Below are positions 55,118 to 64,000 of a DNA stretch of 64,000 nucleotides, in pieces. The position numbers and the translations under genes were made by a program. The notes beneath the pieces are model-generated. The model ran no database searches, was not told where the DNA came from, and saw only the letters and a list, made by a program, of their open reading frames with translations. The DNA lies in NCBI GenBank assembly GCA_032821775.1, contig JAVLRN010000008.1, positions 682,001 through 746,000 of the forward strand. The letters are read 5' to 3'. This stretch comes from Sanguinoderma infundibulare (taxonomy: Eukaryota > Basidiomycota > Agaricomycetes > Polyporales > Polyporaceae). The number at the start of each line of letters is the position of its first letter. Positions within the stretch are counted from its first letter, which is position 1.

Positions 55118-56134
55118 CTATGTCATCCTCGTCGGGCCCGTCCCGGCACGCGTATCAAGACCCATCAACGGAGTCGCCTCTGGCGAGGGCCCGTCGACGA
55201 CGGACTGTGGCGTTCCCCCTCCGGTAGGGACCGGTACCGTGGCGGGTTGCTGGTCGTTAGCTCCCGCGATGCCAAACACCGCCTCGAAGGGTGCCGGGTC
55301 GTTGATGTCGTACGCCTCAAATACATGCTCGCCGGGGGGCCTCAATAGGAGCTCTTCGATGGGCGGGATTACGTATCCTTCTTCCCACACCTTAGGGAGG
55401 TCCTTGGGCACAACGAAGTCCATACATGATGATGCCCACGCGGCGTCTCCCTGGCGGGGACGAATTGCCCGGGGGTCGTGGCCGAGCGCGGCGTTGTTGA
55501 GTTGCGAGATGCGCCAAAGGACGTCGCAGAGCTTGTCAGCACGCAGGTAGTAGTCAACCGCGGGTGTGACCGTGACGCCCATGCGATTCCAAGCGAGGCA
55601 GCGGAACTTGCGGCCGATGACCAGGAGCATGAGGAGCCAATAGCGCTGTTGAGCGAAAAAGAGGAAGCTTGCCTCCGCGGCGATGCGCTCGAAGAGCTCT
55701 CTACGAGACTGCTCGGAGGCCTCGTCGCCCGCGTTATCGAACGGATCGATTCCACCGGAGTGAGCGAAGACCTCAAAGGAAACATCGACATGGCAAGGAT
55801 AAACCTGTCCTTCCGAGAGCACGGGCGGGATACGGAAGATTGCAGTATTGACGTTCGAGTAGCCATATGAGTGGTACGTCGCAATTGTCGAACCTGGGGC
55901 GAGGTTGTTGCTATTGATAGCGGCAATCTGGTCCAAGGCCAAAGTCAACCACGGACGCGACAATATGACTCTGGGACTCACGAGAAGCTCCGAGATCTCA
56001 TTCTGGCGCATTGTGTCTGCATGCTGCAATCCGATGAACGGGAAGTTGTAGGTCGAACGGATTGTCTTGTTCGGCGTTGAGAGGAACGCGTCTTGGAATT
56101 CTTCTGTGGTTACGTGAGTTATGGAGCCCTTCAT
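55118..56134 (-). CDS. Stand-alone FunK1 N-terminal domain protein, about 320 aa
   Basis: One open frame from 56134 (MKGSITHVTTEEFQDAFLS) to 55118. A 54-nt in-frame intron is likely at 55981-55928, giving 320 aa; unspliced it gives 338. It contains the FunK1 N-terminal domain (EVFAHSGGIDPFDNAGDEAS, LMLLVIGRKFRCLAWNRMG, TVTPAVDYYLRADKLCDVLW). It then runs into a tail found nowhere else in the window (MDFVVPKDLPKVWEEGYVIP, EAYDINDPAPFEAVFGI), with no HRD or DFG-like motif. The frame is uninterrupted and composition is normal, so it may be expressed as a kinase-less protein. It is the duplicate of 50618-51376 with a longer C-terminus. Confidence 0.65.
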   Translation of the reverse strand: MKGSITHVTTEEFQDAFLSTPNKTIRSTYNFPFIGLQHADTMRQNEISELLVSPRVILSRPWLTLALDQIAAINSNNLAPGSTIATYHSYGYSNVNTAIFRIPPVLSEGQVYPCHVDVSFEVFAHSGGIDPFDNAGDEASEQSRRELFERIAAEASFLFFAQQRYWLLMLLVIGRKFRCLAWNRMGVTVTPAVDYYLRADKLCDVLWRISQLNNAALGHDPRAIRPRQGDAAWASSCMDFVVPKDLPKVWEEGYVIPPIEELLLRPPGEHVFEAYDINDPAPFEAVFGIAGANDQQPATVPVPTGGGTPQSVVDGPSPEATPLMGLDTRAGTGPTRMT

Positions 56135-56514
56135 AGTAAATGTATGCGCGGTGCTGATGGATGAGCGAGGAATGGGAAAGAGTGGATGAGGGAAGTGTGT
56201 TAATGCGCGCCGAGAAGGAGACTGTCACGGTGGCAGATAGTGGGGGAGGAGGAAGTGCAAGTTATGGCGCCAAAGGCTCAGATGCTCACTTTTATCCCCA
56301 CACACACGCGCCCACATATCCTACCATTTTTGTATATTTCCATTGTTGTATGAACATTGTGCAAAGCACGGCTATTGTTTGCCCGCCTATAGGTCAGGTG
56401 TCGCTTTGACGTACGGAGTCGCATAGCCTACGAGCCACAGAATGCAACTCGGCACATAAGCGCAATGGCAAGATAGGAGGACAGACCAATCACCTGATCC
56501 CCAGTGATTTAGTC

Positions 56515-56770
56515 GGCGCAGTCCCGGGCAGGAAGAGTGCCCTTGCGCTTAGGGCCACACGTCCGCCGCCGCTTGGTTCTCGCCGGCATAGCCTGCGCGT
56601 CCTTGGTCGTGGAATCCTGAGCTAGAAACTCGGCCTTGGAGATTAGATGGTCGCCGCTCCAGTACCACCGATCATGAACTTGTGGTCAACAATCTTAGTG
56701 CGCGCCACTGGCTCATACTCCTCGGCCCCAGGCCCCGAGTCGAACCTAGCGCTCAACGCGTCGCCAAGGA
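56515..56770 (-). pseudogene. FunK1 C-terminal fragment
   Basis: Minus strand: RTKIVDHKFMIGGTG after GPGAEEYEPVA, and further on RTKRRRTCGPKRKGTLPAR then stop: the FunK1 tail. There is no kinase core. It lies directly after the M fragment on the same strand. Confidence 0.65.
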
Positions 56771-56879
56771 CCAACACGAGCAGGAAAAACCGAACGCTAC
56801 ACACTCCTAGAGTCTCACATCCCTGGAGCTTCCACAGGGACTGCCGGAGACGCTTGGAGAAGCACCATCTTAAAGGAAG

Positions 56880-57240
56880 GTCGATGACGCTGCGAGGGGA
56901 CCAACGTGCGACGGCCGCTGTGCTTGGGGTAGGCAGGGTCTTTGTCGTCGCATCTCCGGTCCACAAACTGAACCTTGCGGACGGTAGTCAGCAGAGAGAT
57001 GATCGTGCACGAAGCGACAAAGGGTGGTCCCGCGACAAAGGCGCGGCACTAGCTTTGAGGTCTATGGAAGACGACGACGGAGCTGTGGCGAAATTAACCG
57101 ACCGGATGTCGGGATTGTCATCGTGAGACCGGAGTGATGTGGCGAGGTCAGGCAGATGGCGCGCACGTCAAGCGAGACGAGAGGGGCGCAACGTGAAAGA
57201 CACGAGGGTCAGAGGCTTCCATTTCTGCGGTGTCACCACT
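56880..57240 (-). pseudogene. Fragment of membrane gene M (exon 2 part)
   Basis: Aligns with about 43590-43900 of gene M: CAGAGAGATGATCGTG, CACTAGCTTTGAGGTC-like and GACGA-ACTGTGG-like blocks in the same order, followed by GGGTCAGAGGCTTCCA. The hydrophobic first exon is missing and the frame is broken. Confidence 0.7.
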
Positions 57241-58049
57241 GTCCGTTGCCAATGCTCATATCAGAGTGTGAAGAGGTCTGAAAGCAATCGATAATCGAAA
57301 AAAGTGGGAAGAGCACTATAAAGAACGAGTTAACACTCATCTTGCACCAGACGAGCGCACGGAATAACGAGGTAATTGGTACCCCGGGGGGCAAGACGGC
57401 GTTGGTGTTCGTTGCTGAGTGCTCTGTACCTTAAAATTAATATGCATGTATATACTGTCAGAAGTAGTGAAAACAGGGGTGCAGCAGATTTTATTTCGCT
57501 AAGCTGCAATATCAGGGTCTAGGACAGCTTTGTGCGAGCACATCATGGTGTTGGTCGCACGGACGAGCGCACCAACGTGCAACTGATGCCAGGCCGACCA
57601 CACCCATCACGCAGCTCGCAGGCAGCCGTCTCCGAAGATAGGGCACCGGGATTCCAAGGGAGCGGGATATGGGTACAGCGGTTTCAACTGTCGAGCCTGC
57701 GAAAGTGCTCATCAGGGGGCTCAGACCGCTATCCCGGTCGCTCACCCTTCTGGTGGCGCCGTAGGAGAGCTCCCAGTTGAGCCTACAGAGAGAGTAAAGG
57801 TCGCACGATCAACGAGCGCGAACGTACGCGAAGAGACGACGACGTCTCGATCGCCGTGCCGCGGATCCGACGAGGCCTGTGGACTGCCATGGGTTTGTCG
57901 TCGTCAGTCGCAGAAAAAAAGATTGATACAACTCTGCTTACCAAAATACGTATGAACTCTGAGACACGATATAACAGAACAGATAGAAGGCACATGTAGT
58001 TAGGCAATGCATGGGAAGGCGGGCAGTGGGTGCTAGTGGGTGACGTGTG
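57241..58049. other. Spacer, no supported gene
   Basis: Contains the short block shared with the other two X-to-M spacers (about 57410-57470). Nothing else recognised. Confidence 0.4.
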
Positions 58050-58450
58050 CGCAAAAGGTGCGACGGGCGTCTCTGTTACCGAATTTGTACGCGCCACTGC
58101 TACCGAAGATCAATCTTGGAATCAGCGCTGCGTCTCTTGTCACTTTGAGTAAAGCAATATTCTGGGTTTCTAGCTTCTTCTTGTGTCTGTCCGGATTCCG
58201 TATCTTGCTCATGTCTATGGCGAGGCTTCTCGCTGGCCGAGAATGTGCTATGTGTTTGTTCATTCTTCAACGATTCAGAATATACGTGTCATCGGTGGAA
58301 GTCGACACTACGGCGCTCAGATGGCAATCGATTGCACAATGTTAGCAAATTTCGCGATCAATATGGGTCCGTGCATTATTATTCACCATGGCCTATAGAG
58401 AGGTATTGACAATGCGCATGGTTCGAGAATACGAGGGCGCTAGGACGCAG
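58050..58450 (-). pseudogene. Relic of an X-gene 3' end
   Basis: Matches the sequence 3' of X1 and X2: GCGTCT-GTTACCGAATTTGT at 58065, GAAGATCAATC, GAATGTGCTATG at 58237 (start of the hairpin, here decayed), then a stretch near 58440-58460 like the end of X coding (GCATGAG). No X coding frame remains open. With the M and FunK1 fragments at 56.5-57.2 kb it completes a third X-M-FunK1 cassette. Confidence 0.55.
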
Positions 58451-58822
58451 CAAAGCATGAGAACGCGTCAGGCACCATACGTCGATTATTGCGCGTCCAC
58501 GGCGCGGCAATGATTTGCTTCGGGGATAGCTGATGTCGAACTTGGACTGGCGCAGTGCGGCAAAGCGGGCGAGATAAAGTGCACAAGCCGTGGTCGCAGG
58601 CAATGAAAGGCGCGATTCAAGCGCAGGGGACGCCAAGCTGCACACGGGTGACTAGGGAGGAGGCTAAAAGGCGTTGGGCAAAGGAGACCAGGAGCCTGGG
58701 CTCGTCGGTGACGTCTGCAGCGATAACAAAGCGGGTTGTGGCCACTGGCAGGTGCGCGCTCAGCTGTGCAATGTCCTTTGTATCTGCAGGACCACACAAG
58801 GCCGCAATCTCTCTTCCCCGCC

Positions 58823-58830
58823 CATAAATA
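58823..58830 (+). promoter_or_regulatory. TATA-like box of the Argonaute gene
   Basis: CATAAATA in a C-rich setting, about 115 bp before the start codon at 58941, with a pyrimidine-rich leader following. Placement fits a TATA element. Confidence 0.5.
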
Positions 58831-58940
58831 CCCCCCCTCCGCCCGCCCCTCACTCCCCACTTCTTCCTGCATATCTTCCTGCAAGTGCACAGCTCGTCTA
58901 CCCATCCCTTACCCCTTGCTCTCTCTCGTATCTCGCTAGT

Positions 58941-61900
58941 ATGCCTCCTCGTGTAGCGTCTGGTCGTGGCGGTGCTGGTCGTGGTAACGCGCCCGCTCGC
59001 GGTGGCGGCGGTTTCAGAGGACGCGGTGGGCTCCCTGCAGCCACCGGTGCTCGCGGTGGCAACGGCTTGCCGGACACGAGCGCGCACATCACGACCATCG
59101 GTGTCAAGCGACCGGCTTTCGGTCAGAGTGGTCGCGCGCTCTCCGTCTGGACCAATCACTTCGAGGTCAAGATCCCAGAGGCCAACATACACCATTATGA
59201 CGGTGCGTTTCTTTCCTCCTTGTTCCAGTCAACTGACATATTCAACTCTTCTGCTATACTATCTAGTTGGTATGTAGATGATTTCTTCATTCTTTTACGC
59301 TTGACCTCGTTGACGCGACTTCTATCGTAGTCATCTCTCCGTCTGAGAAAGCACTCCCCGCCCGGCTCAACATGGAGATCATCGAAAGGCTTCAAACCCT
59401 GATCGCGCCCGACGTTTTCACTCCTCGTGCGGTCTACGATGGCCGAAAGAATTTGTTCGCAGCCCGCGAGCTCCCTTTTCCGTCGGGATCTGCAGAGGTA
59501 TGTCGCATATTTTGTCCGTCGGATTTCGGTGTCTCACCCTAGCTGGCGCAATAGTTCAGCTTCACCTTGGCCGGCCCCGCGTCCGCAGGAGAAGGGGGTC
59601 AAGAAGGTGGCGAGGGAAAGCGCGGCCCCAAGGTTTACAAGGTCAAGCTCACCCATGTGGCCACCATCAACCCCGAGTACGTCCCTGTCTGCGTTCATAA
59701 TCTGTGAGCATGACTAACTCTTATGCAGGGTGCTTGCTCGTTTCCTGCAGGGCAAGCAATCGCACGACAATGCCGTCCTGACGGCCATCACTGTGAGCTC
59801 TCGTCCACCTCTCGCGTTACTTTTCGTCGCTCATCATATGCATCACTTACGTAGGCGTTAAACGTCGTGATCCGCATGGAGCCTACCATGCGCTACCCGT
59901 TCAATGTTCGCTCGTTCTTCACCAACAAGGAGACTGCCGACATCGGTGGAGGCATCGTTCTCTGGCGCGGGTATTTCCAGTCCGTGCGCCCTGCCGTCGG
60001 GCGCATGCTGATCAACGTCGACATCTCGACTGCCGCGATGTACAAGTCGGGTAGCGTCATCGATGTGGCACTGGAGTTCCTGTCTAAGAGGAATCCCAAT
60101 GCTCTCGCTCCGAGGCACGGCTTCCCCGAGCGCGAGATCGTGAAGCTTCAGCGGTTCCTGTCCGGGGTGCGTGTCCATGTCGCCCTCCCTGGACAATCCA
60201 CCTCTAGCCGACGCCCGCCACGGGCGATCAAGCGGCTCACGAGGGCCGGCGCAAACCAGCTTTCGTTCGAGACGCGCGAGGGCAAAAGCATTACCGTCGC
60301 CCAATACTTCAAGCAGACGCACAACTACAAGCTTGACTACGGTGATATTGTCTGCATCGAGGTTCGTCGCACGTCGTCATACTGTGTGTTGAGCTTCTGA
60401 CATTCAACGCGGCGATGGCAGCTTGGCTCTGGCGCGATCATCCCGATGGAGTGTTGTACCATCCCTGAGGGCCAGATCATGCGGATGCAAGTGCCCCCGG
60501 AGAAGACGAAGGACGTCCTGAACTTCGCCACCAAGAGGCCCCACGAACGACTTCAGAGCATTCGCGCGGCGCTCGGTGTCCTGAACTACGGACAGTCGGA
60601 GTATGTCAGGGTAAGAAGCAATGCATTTGTCTGACGTAGAGCAACTTATTGACGCTTGAATTGGTTTTGCAGCAATTCGACATGCACGTCTCCAACACCG
60701 ACGTGCAGTCCCTCCAAGCCCGGGTCCTGGACCCGCCTACACTGATGTACGGGAGCCAAAGCCGTCAGCCCACCATCGTGAGTTCTTCATTTCACCAGCT
60801 CCTTCCCGACCATTCTCTAATGTTCGCCTGGAAGACGCCGCGTGATGGTGCGTGGAACATGATCGACAAGAAGTTCTACAAGCCGGCGGTGATCAACCGG
60901 TGGTGCATTGTGGTCTTCGAGCGCCTGCAGCGCTTCAACATGGACGCGGCGAATGACATGGTCAAGAACTTCCTCGAGACATTTGCTGCTGTCGGTATGT
61001 TATCGCGTATATCGTGCCAGCTTGTGGTCCTGACAGCGATTGGTCAGGCATCAAGGTGACCGAGACCGACCCCATCAAGATCTGGGAGCGCCCGGGCGAC
61101 GGCGACGAAATTAAAGCTGTGAGTACTGAACTTGACGTTTTCGGTTGTAGAGGTGGTAACCTGGTCGACTAGTCTCTGAAAAATGCGGGGGGAAAGGTCG
61201 TCACCAAGCACGGCAACAAGGCTGGACCCGATCTCATGATCGTTGTCCTGCCTGAGTCCTCCACTGACATGTACCACGGGGTCAAGCAGTGAGTCTTACC
61301 CATCGTTACCAAGGCACCATAGGAAACTCATGAACTACAGTTTCGGTGATATCACTCAGGGTGTTGCCACGCAATGCCTGAGGAGCAGCAAGTGCTTCAA
61401 GGCGACCAAGCAGTACTATGCAAACGTATGCCTCAAGTAAGTCCCGGTATATAGTCGTCTGCGACTGTGGAATATACTGACCGCCCGCAGGATCAACCCC
61501 AAGCTTGGGGGCATCAACGCCATTCCGGAGGCACGTTCCGTGCCGGTGCTCAGCGACCCGCGCAACCCGACGATCGTCATGGGCGCGGACGTCATCCACC
61601 CGGCTCCAGGCGCCGACGGCCGCCCTTCGTTCACCGCGCTCGTCGCCAACGTCGACTCGGAAAATGCCCGGTACATTGCAGACTGCCGCGTCCAGGAAGG
61701 GCGCCAGGAGATGATCGAGGACCTCGAGGCGATGGCCACCGACCATATCCGCATGTACAAGCAATACCGCCAGATGGTCGAGAAGAAGCCGAATCCAGAC
61801 CCCAAGCGGCTGCTCTTCTTCCGGGACGGCGTCTCGGAAGGGCAGTTCCAGCATGTGAAGGAATTCGGTGCGTCGTTTGATTGCTTTTCTGTCGTGGCCC

Positions 61901-62680
61901 TTTCGCTCACACCTCACGTATTCGTGTTCCGTCACTTCAGAGTTGCCCCAGCTGAAGAGTGAGTGTCGCCCTAGAGACGTGGCAATAGGTTAACGGAAGG
62001 TCTGACATACTCGTTCCTCCAGGGGCTCTGGCGAACCAGAACGTCAACGCCAAGATTACGGTGATCGTGGTCGGCAAGCGCCACCACGTTCGCTTCTTCC
62101 CGCAGCGGAGGGACGATGGGGACAGGAGCGGCAACTGCCCAGCGGGGACTGTCGTCGACCGCGACATAACGCACCCCACCGAGTTCGACTTCTATCTGCA
62201 GAGCCACGGTGGATAAGTACCTTCACTTTGCGCTCAGTAAACCTTTAACTGACACGATCTCTCTTTTGGGTATATACGCTTCTCGGGACATCTCGCCCTG
62301 CGCATTACAGCGTCCTCTACGACGAGAACGGGTTCACCCCAGACGCGTTGCAGACGCTCTCGTTCGCGCTCTGCCACGTCTATGCGCGCTCGACACGCTC
62401 CGTGTCCATCCCCGCGCCTGTGTACTGTGAGTGCTTTTGTCGTTCTCAAGACTCGGACCGTGCGGGCGCTGACGAACATCCCTCTCGCGTGCCACTAGAT
62501 GCGGACATTGTGTGCGCGCGGGCGAAAAACCACTACAGCCCGGACCGGGAAGGCAGGTTCGACCTTGGCGAGTTGGGGACGCAGCTCGGGTCGGCCGACG
62601 CTGAGCGCCAGCTCGAGGCGTTCCGCGCGAACTTCAAGCAGCTGCACGCGAACACGAAGAAGGTGATGTACTTCTCCTAA
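58941..62680 (+). CDS. qde-2: Argonaute, slicer-type, 17 exons, 925 aa
   Basis: Exons: 58941-59202, 59267-59269 (3 nt, inferred), 59331-59497, 59555-59676, 59729-59792, 59855-60361, 60422-60610, 60673-60777, 60835-60994, 61048-61118, 61173-61288, 61341-61436, 61491-61867, 61941-61958, 62023-62212, 62278-62426, 62499-62680; 2,778 nt, open. Order: Gly/Arg-rich N-terminus (RGG-like, residues 3-50), ArgoN ([20 protein letters not shown]), ArgoL1, PAZ, ArgoL2, MID ([10 protein letters not shown]) and PIWI. The catalytic tetrad is intact: Asp in GADVIHP, Glu in RQEMIEDL, Asp in [11 protein letters not shown], His in CARAKNHY. It should load small RNAs and cleave complementary RNA, as in fungal quelling. 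All introns are 52-73 nt. Two splice events are odd: the 3-nt exon and an AT-AC intron at 62213-62277. The symbol is by family analogy. Confidence 0.93.
62213..62277 (+). other. Predicted AT-AC intron of the Argonaute gene
   Basis: The exon ends CAC GGT GG and resumes G CTT CTC GGG ACA, giving HGGLLGTSRP, the conserved PIWI sequence. The removed 65 nt begin ATAAGTACC and end TATATAC. No GT-AG pair restores this frame: GT donors nearby lead into a stop or drop the motif. ATAAGT with a terminal AC is the pattern of rare AT-AC introns removed by the major (U2) spliceosome; the minor type starts ATATCC. Confidence 0.75.
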
Positions 62681-63647
62681 GCAAGCCAGTCACCACCCCC
62701 TGTTCAAGTGGAGGTCAGGGTGAGACTCGTCGCGTCGTAGAGTTGCCGTCTGTTGCATGTGTTGTCCCCTCCTTCCAAGTTGTCTTGTCTTTTTGCTATC
62801 CTCCGTCGTTTGCATCCCCGCCTGTTAGACTTGTTCTCGTCATTGTGCATTTTGTGTTTTGTATCCATGCCCATATCCCCCGTCGAACGCATCTCGTGCT
62901 CCTTATGATCACTATGCCTTGCATGTCGTATGAAATTTATGTGCCCTTCGTTCTGGATCATGTTTCAGGTGGAGTGCAGTCTGTGTGTGCGTTGGCGACG
63001 GTACGGGGACCAGGGCGACTCTATCCCCATGGAAGTCTTCAAGCATGAACGTAGCGTCGACCGTCCCGAAGAGGCCATGCACGCACTTGTTGCTTGATTC
63101 TCCTTGTCGGAGCACGCAGTTGTCGCTAAAGTCTCCTTGTCCGATGGGCCGTATACGGCGGAATTGGGTGGGGTTGAACTTGAATGTGCTCGCCGTGGGT
63201 GCATCCGTTGGTACCTAACGCTCTTGATCCCGACTGCTCGCACACGATAGCCGACTGCGGCTCTCTACACTCGACAGTGTTCATGCACACGGCGGCAGTA
63301 GACGATAGAAATATAAGATGAAGATGCGGCTGGACGATAATACAGGGTAGATGGAGACACGCATATATGACGCCGAATACATTGCAGTCCGTGCAATAAA
63401 TGATGGTCAACGCGTCGTGTCTGCGCAGAAAGTAACCCAAGTCCAACAAGAGCGGAGAAAAACGGAAGGCATGAATGGAAGGTACAGACGGAAGACGGAT
63501 AGGAAGGTAGCACGACAGCGGGGATAGGGCATGGCGGCGAGAAACGACGATCGGTCTCCGGCAGAGACGAGAAGCACCGGTCGAATGTCGAGGGTATCGC
63601 AAAAATGGCGGTCGCGGCAAGTTTGCCCACCGATGTGCACGGAAGCC
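62681..63647. other. Intergenic, Argonaute 3' flank, no supported gene
   Basis: The first 250 bp are T-rich and likely the 3' UTR. Short frames beyond have no recognisable features. Confidence 0.45.
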
Positions 63648-64000
63648 TTACCGTGACGATTTTGCAGGCTTGACAGGCAGAGTCCGCGCGGCGGGGCGCG
63701 TCCGGCGCGTCCGGGTGCGCATGCGGGAGACGGTCGAACGCTCGGGACCCGTGGTCCGCCGCCTCTTGTTGCTCGTGCTCGTCGTGCTCGAAGCTGGTGG
63801 CGCCAGAGAATCCGCTGGTCTCCGATCATCCGTGCTCCAACCCCGATGGTCGAGCACGTGGACCATATAGCTCAGGAAGAACTTGTGTTCCGCGACCTTC
63901 GAGGCGAGCTGGATGTCGTCGGGGGTGGGAATGCAGTGAAGGGGAATCTCGTCATCGTCATCGACCTCCCGGTCGACGTTAGGGATTCCGGGCGCAGGCT
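63648..64000 (-). CDS. FunK1 C-terminus, cut by the window edge
   Basis: Minus-strand frame open from the window edge to a stop at 63648: TPDDIQLASKVAEHKFFLSY, then LDHRGWSTDDRRP, NKRRRTTGPERS and an Arg/Thr-rich tail. This is the FunK1 C-terminal pattern (helical segment plus KRRR-TGP patch), as in the copies at 40.1 and 29.2 kb. It is uninterrupted, so the gene may be intact beyond the window. Confidence 0.65.
   Translation of the reverse strand, partial: PAPGIPNVDREVDDDDEIPLHCIPTPDDIQLASKVAEHKFFLSYMVHVLDHRGWSTDDRRPADSLAPPASSTTSTSNKRRRTTGPERSTVSRMRTRTRRTRPAARTLPVKPAKSSR

Noticed and set aside
1..64000. CRISPR arrays, operons, prophage
   Set aside because: The sequence is eukaryotic; there are no regularly spaced direct repeats and no bacterial signals.

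Overview
The window reads as nuclear DNA of an agaricomycete (mushroom-forming) basidiomycete, probably a polypore-type genome. The reasons are compact genes with many 50-65 nt introns, several FunK1-type fungal kinases, four DUF6534-type membrane protein genes, and GC-rich coding exons set in a diverged, repeat-rich background. No computation was run: all gene models were made by hand by joining exons at splice-like sites and checking that the frame stays open.

Layout. 1-2.7 kb: a PIN-like protein with a long hairpin-bearing intron. 3.7-9.3 kb: two tandem minus-strand DUF6534-type genes (A, B). 10.2-13.9 kb: a conserved housekeeping block with prefoldin subunit 5 (plus a partial duplicate of its 3' end), tRNA-Thr(CGT) and a Shp1/p47-type SEP-UBX protein. 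14.4-19.3 kb: an unresolved minus-strand gene and a plus-strand protein with four Cys-x2-Cys modules. 20.4-21.5 kb: a short-chain dehydrogenase. 21.9-27.9 kb: two more tandem DUF6534-type genes (C, D). 29-52 kb and 55-58.5 kb: an expanded, partly decayed region of FunK1 kinase pieces, a membrane protein (here M) and an unrecognised Ser/Pro-rich protein (here X). The order X-M-FunK1 recurs three times. An F-box-like gene and a small hAT-type element with its target duplication lie between the first two. 52.7-54.1 kb: an eroded nse3 (SMC5/6 complex) gene and tRNA-Phe(GAA). 58.9-62.7 kb: a full Argonaute with an intact catalytic tetrad. The right edge cuts another FunK1 C-terminus.

Most interesting. 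(1) The four DUF6534-type genes each fit 17-21 exons into about 0.9-1.1 kb of coding sequence. They share micro-exons of 10, 14 and 18 nt (A and B also 12 and 16 nt), and all four joined frames stay open. (2) The Argonaute gene appears to need one AT-AC intron in a conserved PIWI motif and a 3-nt micro-exon. (3) The X-M-FunK1 cassette is present three times in one order. (4) The two X genes share nearly identical upstream DNA and first exons but a strongly diverged third exon. These are inferences from sequence and need RNA evidence.
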